Below are positions 1 to 8,450 of a stretch of DNA of 17,827 nt, one piece after another; the stretch's first letter is position 1; each line of letters begins with the position of its first letter. Origin of the DNA: CAYUNT01 sp964446285 (lineage in GTDB: Bacteria > Sumerlaeota > Sumerlaeia > SLMS01 > CAYUNT01); assembly GCA_964446285.1 (NCBI GenBank), contig CAYUNT010000086.1:1-17827 (forward strand), read 5' to 3'. Made by a program: the position numbers and the translations under genes. Below the pieces are notes generated by a model that saw only the letters and a program-made list of their open reading frames with translations, was not told the DNA's origin and made no database searches.

Positions 1-1
1 G

Positions 2-727
2 GAGAGTGCCTCTTATTCGGGTGCGGCGGCGCCGGGATACTCCTCCCGGCGCGTTGCGTGGTTAATCACCTTCGAGTCGTTGCGCAACGACCCGGAAGTT
101 CTAGCCCTGATCGGCATGGCCGACCGTTATCTGGAAGCAATCGGCTATACGGAACATGGCGTCAGCCACGCCTGCCGGGTGGCGGCGCGCGCGCGGCGCA
201 TTGTGACCGAGCTGGGTCTGGGCGCCCGAAACGCGGAGCTGGCGGCGGTATGCGGGTTGCTGCATGACGTGGGCAACTCGATCCACCGCATGCACCACGC
301 GCAACTGGGCGCGACGCTGGCGTATGGCATTTTGCGGCGTCTGGAGATGCCTTTCACGGAATGCGCGCTTGTGGCGAGCGCCGTCGGAAACCACGACGAA
401 GATGGCGGCGAACCGGCTTCGGTGCCCGGGGCCGCGCTGATCCTGGCGGACAAGGGGGATGTGACTCGTTCGCGCGTCCGCAAGCCCGGACCCCACGACG
501 AGGCCGCTGGGATTCACGACCGGGTTAACTACGCGGTGACAGACTCGAAACTGCTCATCGACGCCGAGGCCCGGCTGATTACGCTGCGCCTGACGATTGA
601 TACCGCTGTGGCGCCCGTCATGGAGTATTTTGAGATTTTCCTCGGCCGCATGTCGATGTGCCGCCGTGCTGCCAAATATCTTGATTGCCGTTTTTCGCTG
701 GTGGTCAACGAAACGGCGCTGCTTTAG
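2..727 (+). CDS. HD-domain phosphohydrolase, 5' end probably outside window
   Basis: Predicted metal-dependent phosphohydrolase of the HD superfamily; substrate unknown (nucleotide-type phosphoesters are usual for the superfamily). Counting from the TTG at 80, metal-ligand residues are visible: H30 in the EHGVSH segment, the H62-D63 pair in LLHDVGN, H72/H73, H105 in VGNHDED and D124 in LADKGD. A conserved-looking stretch SRVRKPGPHDEAAGIHDRVN follows. The frame is open from the TTG back to base 2 and reads ITFESLRNDPEV just before and across it, which resembles the natural N-terminus of this family. The TTG has no ribosome binding site. I therefore treat the gene as partial, with its start upstream of the window. 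It ends 75 bases before secDF. From memory, homologues in clostridia also sit next to secD. The family call is firm and the start is not. Confidence 0.85.
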   Translation, partial: ESASYSGAAAPGYSSRRVAWLITFESLRNDPEVLALIGMADRYLEAIGYTEHGVSHACRVAARARRIVTELGLGARNAELAAVCGLLHDVGNSIHRMHHAQLGATLAYGILRRLEMPFTECALVASAVGNHDEDGGEPASVPGAALILADKGDVTRSRVRKPGPHDEAAGIHDRVNYAVTDSKLLIDAEARLITLRLTIDTAVAPVMEYFEIFLGRMSMCRRAAKYLDCRFSLVVNETALL

Positions 728-802
728 TCCAAAGGCGGTTCCGCGCTCCGCGCGCGGCTCACAAACGCCCATCTCTCCCCAAAGGAAAGCGAAACTCCTC
801 CG

Positions 803-3547
803 ATGCTCCGAAGCCTCAACACTCGTTTCTGGATCATGATCGCCGTCACGGTCCTGTCCATTATTTTTGTCATTCCCACCATCCGGTATTTCGCTTTTGT
901 GGACTCGATCGGCGACCGGGCCATGACAATTGATGAAAAGAAAGAACTGGGCAAGTTGCGCGAGAAGTCCATTAAACTGGGCCTGGATTTGCAGGGCGGC
1001 GTGGACTTTCTTCTGGCCGTGGACTCCGAGAAAGTCCAGGCGGCGCACATGGAAAAGATCGCGGACAACATCCGCCGCGAACTGGCCGACAACAAAGTCC
1101 CCGCCAGCGTTACAACCGACAACAAAGCGGCGAACATCATCGTTAAACTTGATGATGTAAAAGACACAGAAATCGCCGATAAGGTTCTGAAAAAGTTCGA
1201 GTCGGATTTCGACAATCCCGATTATGGCAAACTGGCGTCTGGCAAAACAGATTTGCATGTTTCCAACTCGGTTCTCACCGCGAATTTGCGCGAAACGATG
1301 GACGGCGCTCTGCGCGTTGTCCGCCGCCGCGTGGATGAATTCGGCCTGACCCAGCCCGTGGTCACCCGCCAGGGCGCCGACCGCATTCGCGTTCAGATCC
1401 CAGGCGAAACCGACCCGGAAAAAATTGAAAAGAACCTTTTGCGTCCGGCCACGCTCGAGTTCCGCCTCCTGCATCCGGACATGGCGCAATACACCGAACC
1501 TTTGTGCAAACCCGGGACCTTCAGCCGCCAGACAGGCATTGGGGAAATTAAGGATGAATATCTGAAGGAAGTCATAACGGAGACGGGCGGCATTCGCAAG
1601 GTCCCCGCGGACAATTTGCCGGGCATTCCGCCGGGATTCAAAGTGCTTCTGGGCGAAGATACTCGGACCGATCCGAACACGCATGAGCGCGTGACGCGCA
1701 AGAACCTTGTTTATTTGGTGAAAGACAAGGTCGAGGTCCGCGGCGACGAACTCAAGGACGCCCATCCGCAGGTGATCCAGGCGGCACTGGATAATCCTTA
1801 CAAAGTGGCGCTCGAATTCAACCGCGACGGCGCGCGCAAATTCGCAAAAGTCACGCGCGAAAATGTCGAAAAGCCCTTCGCGATCATTCTCGAAAATGTA
1901 GTCTATTCCGCCCCGATCATAAAGTCGCCCATTCCGGACGGCCGCTGCGTGATCGAGGGCAACTTCAAACTCGAAGACGTCCGCGATCTGGCGCAGGTGC
2001 TGCGCGCCGGAGCGCTCCCCGCGCCGCTTCGCCCGATTGAAAAGCGCGCCGTCGAGGCCTCGCTTGGCGTGGACTCGATTGTTGACTCGGTCAACGCCTT
2101 GGGCATAGGCGCGGCCATCCTGGTTGTTTTTCTGGTTATTTATTACGGCCGAGCGGGCGTGGTGGCGGTTCTGGCCATGCTGCTAAACGTGCTTTTGATT
2201 CTGGCATTCCTTTCCATGGCGGGAGCGACGCTAACCCTGTCTGGGATCGGAGGCATCTTGCTCACAATGGGCATGGCGATTGACGCCAACGTTCTTATTT
2301 ACGAGCGCATGAGAGAGGAATTGGCGACCAAAAAGCCAATTAAAGCGGCCATTTCGACAGCCTTCTCCCGCGCGTTCACAGTCATTTTCGACTCGAACAT
2401 TACCTCGATCCTCCCGGCCCTTGCTCTGTTGCTCTTCGAGGTGGTTGAAGGCTCGATCAAAGGCTTCTGGATCACCCTGACCGTCGGCTTGATCGTGAAC
2501 CTTTACACTGGCGTAACAGTGACACGGGCGCTTGTGGAAACCTGGGTGGCCGTGCGCGGCAAGTTCAGCGTGGGGCAATTTACCTGGTTCAAAGAGCCGA
2601 AAATCGCTTTTATGAAACTGCGCCCTGTTGGTTATGGGATTTCCATCGTTCTTCTTGTTGCGTCCATGGGATATGTGGCAATTCATGGCGTAAATTGGGC
2701 AGTGGATTTCACGGGCGGTGTGCTTGCGCACGTCAGCGTGCAAAAGCCTCTCGAAACCCAGGACATCCGCGCCGCCATGAGCCGCGCGGGCATTACAGGA
2801 GTCGCTGTTCAGAAGGTTCTGAATCGAAACGAATTCCTCATTAAAGAAAAAGTGGAACAGGCGGCCGTTTCTCCTGAGGCAACCGCGGCAGCCGAAGCGC
2901 AGCTGAAAACAGCGCTCAACCGCGAGTTGAAGGATGCCGGTGTGCAAGTCCTCGCCGTGGACTCTATCGCGGGCGAAGTCGGCGAGGAATTCCAAAGCAT
3001 TGCCATCAAATGCATTATTGTGGCGTCGATTTCGATTCTGCTCTATGTGGGATGGCGGTTCCAGTATGTGTTTGCTCTCACGGCTCTCATCGCGCTGCTC
3101 TTCGACGTTCTGGCGGCCTTGGGCTTGTATCTTATGCTTGGCCGCGAAGTGAATATGGACATCGTTTCCGCGCTCCTGATTATTCTCGGTTATTCGGTGA
3201 ACGATAAGATCGTTATTTTCGACCGAATCCGCGAAGTCACCGGTGGCAATTACGGCAAGAATCTGCGCGCCATGGTGGATCAGGCGGTGAACAACTGCTT
3301 GAACCGAACGGTCAACACGGGCGGCGGCACGATCATTACAATTGTTGTAATGATATTCTTTGGCGGACGCGGCCTGGCGGATTTCGCCCTGATTCTTCTG
3401 ATGGGCGTTTTGCTTGGCACCTATTCGTCCATTTTCGTCGCGACAACCCTTGCCTATGACTGGCTCGAACAACGCGTGAAAAAGGAAGAGTCTATGCGCC
3501 AGCTGGCTCGCGATTCAAAGGGCCGCTCTCTGCAGACAGCGAAATAA
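803..3547 (+). CDS. secDF: Protein translocase subunit SecDF (SecD-SecF fusion)
   Basis: Inner-membrane accessory of the SecYEG translocon that uses the proton gradient to pull preproteins to the periplasmic side. It has 914 residues, the size expected for a fused SecD plus SecF. SecD half: TM1 at about 10-31, motif LGLDLQGG near residue 60, a large periplasmic P1 domain, then five TM helices at about 425-580 with GMAIDANVLIYERM (Asp494, the proton-path aspartate position). SecF half: TM near 615-635, VDFTGG motif, small periplasmic domain, then TM helices with GYSVNDKIVIFDRIRE (Asp801) and NRTVNTGGG (Arg835). Asp494, Asp801 and Arg835 match the proton-relay residues known from Thermus SecDF. 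Lys802 stands where Thr or Ser is usual. The ATG at 803 has only a weak, distant AAAGGAAA upstream. No yajC is visible in the window. Confidence 0.97.
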   Translation: MLRSLNTRFWIMIAVTVLSIIFVIPTIRYFAFVDSIGDRAMTIDEKKELGKLREKSIKLGLDLQGGVDFLLAVDSEKVQAAHMEKIADNIRRELADNKVPASVTTDNKAANIIVKLDDVKDTEIADKVLKKFESDFDNPDYGKLASGKTDLHVSNSVLTANLRETMDGALRVVRRRVDEFGLTQPVVTRQGADRIRVQIPGETDPEKIEKNLLRPATLEFRLLHPDMAQYTEPLCKPGTFSRQTGIGEIKDEYLKEVITETGGIRKVPADNLPGIPPGFKVLLGEDTRTDPNTHERVTRKNLVYLVKDKVEVRGDELKDAHPQVIQAALDNPYKVALEFNRDGARKFAKVTRENVEKPFAIILENVVYSAPIIKSPIPDGRCVIEGNFKLEDVRDLAQVLRAGALPAPLRPIEKRAVEASLGVDSIVDSVNALGIGAAILVVFLVIYYGRAGVVAVLAMLLNVLLILAFLSMAGATLTLSGIGGILLTMGMAIDANVLIYERMREELATKKPIKAAISTAFSRAFTVIFDSNITSILPALALLLFEVVEGSIKGFWITLTVGLIVNLYTGVTVTRALVETWVAVRGKFSVGQFTWFKEPKIAFMKLRPVGYGISIVLLVASMGYVAIHGVNWAVDFTGGVLAHVSVQKPLETQDIRAAMSRAGITGVAVQKVLNRNEFLIKEKVEQAAVSPEATAAAEAQLKTALNRELKDAGVQVLAVDSIAGEVGEEFQSIAIKCIIVASISILLYVGWRFQYVFALTALIALLFDVLAALGLYLMLGREVNMDIVSALLIILGYSVNDKIVIFDRIREVTGGNYGKNLRAMVDQAVNNCLNRTVNTGGGTIITIVVMIFFGGRGLADFALILLMGVLLGTYSSIFVATTLAYDWLEQRVKKEESMRQLARDSKGRSLQTAK

Positions 3548-3679
3548 GCGGCGCTCGGACGGGCTGAAGCCTGGCGCGCGCCATTACTCAAATACGCATT
3601 CGAAAGCAGGGCGCCGCCCTCTTGCCAGGCATCTCCCGCGGCGGCGCTCCCCCAGAAAACCCAGACAAGAACCCTGCCT

Positions 3680-4096
3680 ATGGGCATCGAACGGCGACGA
3701 AATCAACGCCTGACACTCTCCACCATGGCGGATCTGACCATTCTGATCCCCGAGGAGACATTTTCGCCCAATATCGTTCGATGCGTGGCCACGGATGTTT
3801 CGCTCAGCGGCGTGCGGCTAAAAACCTACCAGCTGAACAAAAACGACTATCTGTCGCTGATTAAAACGGTTCATTTCGCGAAGGTCGTTATCGAACTGCC
3901 TTATTCGCAGGAACCTCTTAACGCCCGGGCCTCCATCGTGTGGGTGGAATATCACGAGCCTAAAGGCGGAGAAGGACCTTATTGCATTCTTGGACTGAAA
4001 TTCGAACGTTTGTCCAAAGGCGGCGAGCAACTGCTGGAAAACGCCATTGCCCGCCTGGCCCAGGACTCGATTAGTTTGGATTTCGGCCCCACCTGA
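3680..4096 (+). CDS. PilZ-domain protein, probable c-di-GMP receptor
   Basis: Small soluble protein of 138 residues consisting essentially of one PilZ domain, a fold that binds cyclic di-GMP. Both signature elements are present: the arginine motif ERRRNQR at residues 4-10, and the D/NxSxxG motif as D39-V-S41-L-S-G44 (TDVSLSGVRL). The C-terminal half has the expected beta-strand pattern (RASIVWVEY, CILGLKFERL) and ends in a helix. It has no output domain, so it probably works by protein-protein contact, as stand-alone PilZ adaptors do; its partner cannot be told from here. It lies 132 bases after secDF and 94 bases before the EF-G-like gene on the same strand. The ATG at 3680 has no recognisable Shine-Dalgarno sequence, but the arginine motif starts right after it, so the start is plausible. 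Confidence 0.88.
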   Translation: MGIERRRNQRLTLSTMADLTILIPEETFSPNIVRCVATDVSLSGVRLKTYQLNKNDYLSLIKTVHFAKVVIELPYSQEPLNARASIVWVEYHEPKGGEGPYCILGLKFERLSKGGEQLLENAIARLAQDSISLDFGPT

Positions 4097-4190
4097 TGCC
4101 CTCAGCGGCCCTGTCCGCGCGGCGTCCGCTTGCGGCGAGGCCCTTCTTCCCGGCCCGCCAATACTCCCCCCTCACCGAGGTGTCCGTCTG

Positions 4191-6278
4191 ATGAAAGAGT
4201 ATCCGACTGCCCAAATTCGCAACGCCGTCCTGACCGGCCACACAAGCACGGGAAAAACCACGCTGATCGAATCCCTGCTTTTTTACAATAAACTGATCGA
4301 CCGCGTAGGAACCGTGGACGCGGGCAATACGCAGGCGGACTACGACCCGGAAGAAATCAAACGCAAAACCTCGATTTTTTCCAAATTGTTCCCTATTGAG
4401 GCGGGCGGCTGCAAAATCAACCTCCTTGATACGCCCGGATTCCGGGACTTCCTGGCGGAAACAAGGGCCTCGGTCCGAGTGAGCGATCTGGCCGTGATCG
4501 TCGTGGACGCGGTCAACGGTTCGGAAGTTGGAACGGAACTGGCCTGGGGGTATTGCGACGAGTTTGAAACTCCGCGCGCCGTGTTTGTGAATAAAATGGA
4601 CAAAGAACGCGCGGACTTCGACAAGGTGATCGCGGAATTGACCGAAGAATTTAGCGCCCGCGTGGTGCCCGTGGCGCTGCCCATCGGACGCGAGGCCAGT
4701 TTCAAAGGCGTCGTGGACCTGATTACAATGAAGGCCTGCATCGACAAAATCGGCGAAAAACCGCAATGGATCGACATCCCCGCGGACATGCAAGACGCTG
4801 CGGCGGCCGCGCGCTCCGCCTTGGTCGAGGCCGCTGCCGAAGGCGACGATTCCCTGACGGAAAAATTCCTCATGGAAGAGACGCTGGACGATGAAGAGGT
4901 GCTTCGCGGCCTGCGCGAGGCCCTGGCCGCCGGACGGTTTGTTCCCGCGCTTTGCGGATGCGCCCCGCAGGGAATCGGACTCACCGTGCTGCAGAATTTC
5001 ATTACCAATATCGGCCCCTCGCCGGACCGCCGCCCGGGCCTGGCCGCGCGCAACGATGCGCAGCCCGAGCCGGTCGTCCTGGCTCCGGACGCATCCAAGC
5101 CCCTGGTCGCTTTTGTTTTCAAAACGGTCAACGCCGACTACACGGGCCGCATGAGCTTCTTCAAAGTGCTTCAGGGCACGCTGACAAGCGAATCGATGGT
5201 GCTCAACGCCAACACCGGCAAGCAGGAGCGCATTGCCCATGTGCTGTCTGTGTTCGGGCGCAAAAACTCGAACATCCATCAGGTTCACGCGGGAGACATC
5301 GGCGCCGTGGCCAAACTCGACAGCGTCCAGACTGGCCATACGCTCGTGGATATCAAAGGCATTGCCTGGAAAGTCGAACCCACCGTGGTGCCTTCTCAGA
5401 CGGTGTTCAAGTCCGTCGTTCCGAAGTCAAAGGGCGACGAAGACAAGGTCAGCATCGGAATCCACCGGCTGATGGAAGCTGACCCCGGGTTGAAACTTGA
5501 ACGCGACGCCGCGCTTCACCAGACGATCCTCTCGGGCATGGGCGATGTGCATTTGGAGGTTGCCGTGTCGCGCCTTCGCACCGCCGCCCGCGTCGAAGTC
5601 GATCTCATCGAGCCGAAAATCCCGTATCGCGAGACACTGACCCGCACTGCCGAAGGCCAGGGAAAACACAAAAAACAGACCGGCGGCCACGGACAATACG
5701 GCGATTGCTGGATCCGCCTTGAGGCCCTTCCGCGCGGAGCGGGTTTCGAATTTGTCTGGGCCATCGTAGGCGGCGTGATCCCGACCAACTACCAGAAGGC
5801 GGTCGAAAAGGGCATTGTAACCGCATTGGCCACAGGCATTCAGGCGGGTTATCCCGCCGTGGATATTCGGGCCACCTGCTACGACGGCTCCTATCACGCC
5901 GTGGACTCGTCCGACATCGCGTTCCAGCTGGCGGCGCGCAAGGCATTCCGCGCGGTCAGCGTCAAGGCCGGGCCGATCATCCTCGAGCCGATCGTGAACG
6001 TGAAAGTCATCGCCCCCGAGGCGAATATGGGTGACATCATGGGTTCGCTCTCGGGCAAACGCGGGCGCATCACGGGCAGCAACGTCCACGGACGCAAAGC
6101 CATCGTCGAGGCGCAGGTTCCGCAGGCCGAAATGTCCAATTACAGCCGCGAATTGCGCTCGATGACCGGCGGACGCGCCAACTTCGAGATGGTCTTCTCG
6201 CATTACGAGCCGACCCCGCCGCAGGTGCAGGAGCAGCTCATCGCCGCCGCCGAAAAACGCCAGGAAGAAGACGAGTAA
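4191..6278 (+). CDS. Elongation factor G-like GTPase (EF-G II / FusA2-like)
   Basis: Translational GTPase of 695 residues with the five-domain EF-G layout. G1 is GHTSTGKT (16-23), G3 is DTPG (80-83) and G4 is NKMD (134-137). Domain IV contains GGHGQYGDCW and domain V EANMGDIMGSLSGKRGRI. The switch I region is unlike canonical EF-G: where RGITI is expected there is RKTSIFSKLF (58-67), and the P-loop lacks the usual AGKTT context. These are traits of the EF-G-like paralogue group rather than the housekeeping fusA, which is also normally found in the str operon beside rpsL, rpsG and tuf, absent here. The true function of this group is unsettled; members may be poor translocases. I chose ATG 4191 because it follows ACCGAGG and because the open frame upstream (from 4047) encodes a proline-rich, family-foreign segment overlapping the PilZ gene. 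Confidence 0.93.
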   Translation: MKEYPTAQIRNAVLTGHTSTGKTTLIESLLFYNKLIDRVGTVDAGNTQADYDPEEIKRKTSIFSKLFPIEAGGCKINLLDTPGFRDFLAETRASVRVSDLAVIVVDAVNGSEVGTELAWGYCDEFETPRAVFVNKMDKERADFDKVIAELTEEFSARVVPVALPIGREASFKGVVDLITMKACIDKIGEKPQWIDIPADMQDAAAAARSALVEAAAEGDDSLTEKFLMEETLDDEEVLRGLREALAAGRFVPALCGCAPQGIGLTVLQNFITNIGPSPDRRPGLAARNDAQPEPVVLAPDASKPLVAFVFKTVNADYTGRMSFFKVLQGTLTSESMVLNANTGKQERIAHVLSVFGRKNSNIHQVHAGDIGAVAKLDSVQTGHTLVDIKGIAWKVEPTVVPSQTVFKSVVPKSKGDEDKVSIGIHRLMEADPGLKLERDAALHQTILSGMGDVHLEVAVSRLRTAARVEVDLIEPKIPYRETLTRTAEGQGKHKKQTGGHGQYGDCWIRLEALPRGAGFEFVWAIVGGVIPTNYQKAVEKGIVTALATGIQAGYPAVDIRATCYDGSYHAVDSSDIAFQLAARKAFRAVSVKAGPIILEPIVNVKVIAPEANMGDIMGSLSGKRGRITGSNVHGRKAIVEAQVPQAEMSNYSRELRSMTGGRANFEMVFSHYEPTPPQVQEQLIAAAEKRQEEDE

Positions 6279-6348
6279 TTCCGAATTCCTGGCGGGATTT
6301 TTGCCGCAATGGCGCAAGGCGGCGCGGAAGAATAAAACGCCTGGTCAA

Positions 6349-6389
6349 AGCCTGCTTCTCCTTCGGGACGAAGCGGGCTTTTTCTTTTT
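6349..6389 (+). terminator. Intrinsic terminator after the EF-G-like gene
   Basis: AGCCTGCTTC (6349-6358) pairs with GAAGCGGGCT (6370-6379) as a 10-bp stem with one G-T wobble. The loop is 11 bases, and a T-rich run (TTTT C TTTTT) continues to 6389. It sits 71 bases after the EF-G-like stop codon and just before the 3' end of the convergent membrane-protein gene. Read on the minus strand, the T-run after the hairpin is weaker, so it mainly serves the plus-strand gene. Confidence 0.85.
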
Positions 6390-6390
6390 G

Positions 6391-6429
6391 TCTTTCTATT
6401 TTTCGTTTCTTTCGTGTTTTTCGCGGTCA
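6391..6429 (-). repeat. CGAAAAACACGAAAG-type interspersed repeat, half-arm
   Basis: On the minus strand this stretch reads ACCGCGAAAAACACGAAAG and continues with AAACGAAAAA. It is a 9-10 base periodic purine-rich motif of the CACGAAAG/CACAAAGG kind that recurs between genes in many uncultured bacteria. It resembles one arm of the inverted repeat at 13378-13465. Here it is not purely intergenic: it forms the last 11 or so codons (DREKHERNEK) and the stop codon of the membrane protein. Identification as a repeat rests on pattern recognition; copy number must be checked genome-wide. Confidence 0.45.
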
Positions 6430-8192
6430 AAATCTTCCATCGGCAACCTATAAATGCGATAATCGTCGTTCTCGAATTCGAGGGTGGCGCGGGCAGGATC
6501 GTGAACCCACCGGGGCTGCACATGTGTCAGATACTTCCACAAAATCAAATGGTCGATGCCCATCCGGCGCGCGGCCCGCAAATCGCCGTCGTTAATGAAA
6601 TGGGTTTCCTCGACGCGGCGCGCGGTGAAATCCGGCGTCAGAACCTGTTCGCTCGCCCAAACGCGATGCGGCGTATAGGCCACAATCAACGTGCCCAATT
6701 GCTGGTCGGTGCACGAGATGCCAAGCGGACAGGGGCGCGATTTCAGATAGTCGAGCACCTCACAGGCGGGGCGCGATATGGACAGAAGTCCTGGCGCAGG
6801 CTCGCGCAAAGCCATGCGGGCGGCAAACAGCGCGTTGTCGGGCATCAGAAACAAAAGCAGCGCAACGGCGGCAAATCGGCGGCGGGAAGGCGTCCGTATC
6901 CACCCAAATGGCGCGCCGTGCGGCGCGCACTCATAGGCCCAGCCGCACAGGAACAGAAAGAACAAGTGGATATACCCGCGCGTAAAATGCATGGGCTGCA
7001 TGGAATCCGTAAAACTCCCCCAAAGCCAGTCATTATGGGCAAGCGCCAGCGCCGCCGCCCCCCAGCACAAAATCAACCGCCCACCCGGGTCCAAAGCCAG
7101 CCGCTTGCGAGCGGCCGGAATCAGAAGCGCGGCCGGCGCCCCGAGCAGCAACAGCCCCCAGGCTTTGGGCCAGTATTCCGCGCGGAGGGGAAAACGGAAT
7201 TCGAGCGTCTGGTGGATCCAACTCTGCACCGAAGGAAAAATTGGCAAATAGCCCGCGTAATAAAACCCGCACACCGCAACCAGCGGCAAAATCCAGGCGA
7301 AAATCCGCAGATTCGAAATTTCCTCCAGGGAGTTCTTGCCGCTCATCGAGGCGTTGAGCAGCGTGGCCAGAAGGATCACGCCTGTTGCAAAAATGGCAGT
7401 GATTACATGCGACCACCAAAGAATCAGCAATATCGCCATCAGCAGAGGCAGGCGGCGGTTCAGAAAACAAAGGACGGCGGCGAAAAACAGCGCGTGCCAG
7501 GATAACTCCAACGGATACAAGGATTGGCGAAACAGATTCAGGCACCAAAACCCATAGCCGCTCTCGACCTTTTCAAAGTGATCGAGCCACGAATCCGCCC
7601 CGCCATGAAAGGCCGCTATCCGAAAGGCCGTGTAAATCCAAGCGGTTCCGCCACCAAACGCTCCCGCCAAAAACACCCACCAGCGGGTCCGATTGGCGGC
7701 AAACAATAGGGCCACAAGCGCGGCAAAAAGCGCATAACAGGCAAATCCCCAGGCGGCGCGCCAAATCTCCCACGCGATCACCGCCCGCCCGCCCGCAAGG
7801 CGCATCAGCCCCCCCAACGCCGAATAAGCGAGGTTCGTAAGCACGCGCGGCGCGCCTGGATCGGCGTCGAAGGGATTGGCATATCGCAACGGCAACCCGC
7901 CGCCGCGCCAAGGCGCCTGGGCCAGGGCGGTATAGGCGGGCTGGTCGCCTTGAAGAAAGCCAAGATAAACAGACTCCGGCGGGCAGCGCGCTGCCCACCA
8001 GGCGCTTATCAGCAGAAAAATGAGCGGCGGAACGGCGCAAAGCCACAAAGCACCCCGCAGAAAAGAGCGTGGATTCTCAGAGGACGGCGCGCCGTTGTGC
8101 CGCGACAAATCGGCTTGTCCGCCGCTTGTCCCGAATTGTGGCGGATTCGATGGCGGTTCGGAGGGGGGGGCGGCGGAAAAACGTTCCTGCAT
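6396..8192 (-). CDS. Polytopic membrane protein, GT-C/YfhO-like
   Basis: This 598-residue integral membrane protein has no family I can name with certainty. Residues 1-45 are proline/serine-rich and probably cytoplasmic. About ten to twelve hydrophobic helices follow, from ALWLCAVPPLIFLLISAWW onwards to about residue 450. The first outside loop contains an acidic motif, FLQGDQPAYTALA. That layout, with a C-terminal soluble domain (about 455-590, containing RPACEVLDYLKS and MGIDHLILWKYL), resembles GT-C glycosyltransferases and YfhO-like proteins that use polyprenyl-linked sugars, but no catalytic motif proves it. A role in envelope glycan synthesis is an inference. The start (ATG on the minus strand, 8192-8190) has GAGGG only 3 bases upstream, so it is uncertain. 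Codons 8-11 contain an eight-base C tract. The last residues are encoded by a repeat. It is transcribed alone, convergent with the EF-G-like gene and divergent from the OmpA-like gene. Confidence 0.78.
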   Translation of the reverse strand: MQERFSAAPPSEPPSNPPQFGTSGGQADLSRHNGAPSSENPRSFLRGALWLCAVPPLIFLLISAWWAARCPPESVYLGFLQGDQPAYTALAQAPWRGGGLPLRYANPFDADPGAPRVLTNLAYSALGGLMRLAGGRAVIAWEIWRAAWGFACYALFAALVALLFAANRTRWWVFLAGAFGGGTAWIYTAFRIAAFHGGADSWLDHFEKVESGYGFWCLNLFRQSLYPLELSWHALFFAAVLCFLNRRLPLLMAILLILWWSHVITAIFATGVILLATLLNASMSGKNSLEEISNLRIFAWILPLVAVCGFYYAGYLPIFPSVQSWIHQTLEFRFPLRAEYWPKAWGLLLLGAPAALLIPAARKRLALDPGGRLILCWGAAALALAHNDWLWGSFTDSMQPMHFTRGYIHLFFLFLCGWAYECAPHGAPFGWIRTPSRRRFAAVALLLFLMPDNALFAARMALREPAPGLLSISRPACEVLDYLKSRPCPLGISCTDQQLGTLIVAYTPHRVWASEQVLTPDFTARRVEETHFINDGDLRAARRMGIDHLILWKYLTHVQPRWVHDPARATLEFENDDYRIYRLPMEDFDREKHERNEK

Positions 8193-8353
8193 TGGCCCTC
8201 TGGGGCGCTTAGACTGGCTGCGGGTTTGGGAAGCGGGGATTCGCTCTCGGAAAAAACTCTGGCCCTCGCGCTATGGATGCGCGAAATCCCCGGTTGCGCG
8301 CATTGCTTAGCGCGGAGTTGCGGCGGATGCAACGAAGGTTGCGGTTCATCGGC

Positions 8354-8450
8354 CGGCCGCGATGCCCGAATCTCCCGGGAACTGTGCAAAGTTACTGGTG
8401 GCATGGGCATTTTGCCCGTGATGCCGGTGGCTTGGGCGACTCGCCCAAGG
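8354..8450. repeat. Interspersed palindromic repeat (GGGCATTTTGCCC / TTGGGCGACTCGCCCAA type)
   Basis: Two hairpins lie in tandem: CATGGGC (8402-8408) pairs with GCCCGTG (8414-8420), and CTTGGGCGA (8431-8439) pairs with TCGCCCAAG (8441-8449). If translated, the region gives GRDARISREL and MGILPVMPVAWATRPRF. These closely resemble the spurious peptides (GRDARATR, GILPV, GKMPVP) read from a very abundant interspersed repeat in Verrucomicrobia, Planctomycetes and allied genomes. I take it to be a copy of that repeat. The family match is from memory, while the palindromes are seen directly. Confidence 0.65.

Noticed and set aside
741..757. CCGCGC/GCGCGG hairpin between the HD gene and secDF as a terminator
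   Set aside because: It has no T-run after it, and the two genes are only 75 bases apart and probably co-transcribed.
101..1765. Long 554-codon open frame on the minus strand
   Set aside because: It lies wholly antisense to the HD gene and SecDF, both clearly recognised. Its His/Arg/Gln-rich composition is typical of a codon-bias shadow.
2231..5339. Minus-strand open frames of over 400 codons opposite secDF and the EF-G-like gene
   Set aside because: Shadows of genuine conserved genes, with no recognisable domain.
6414..7505. 363-codon plus-strand frame inside the membrane-protein gene
   Set aside because: It lacks hydrophobic structure and is rich in Gln, Arg and Lys, as expected of the complement of a membrane protein gene. 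The opposite strand has well-formed TM helices.
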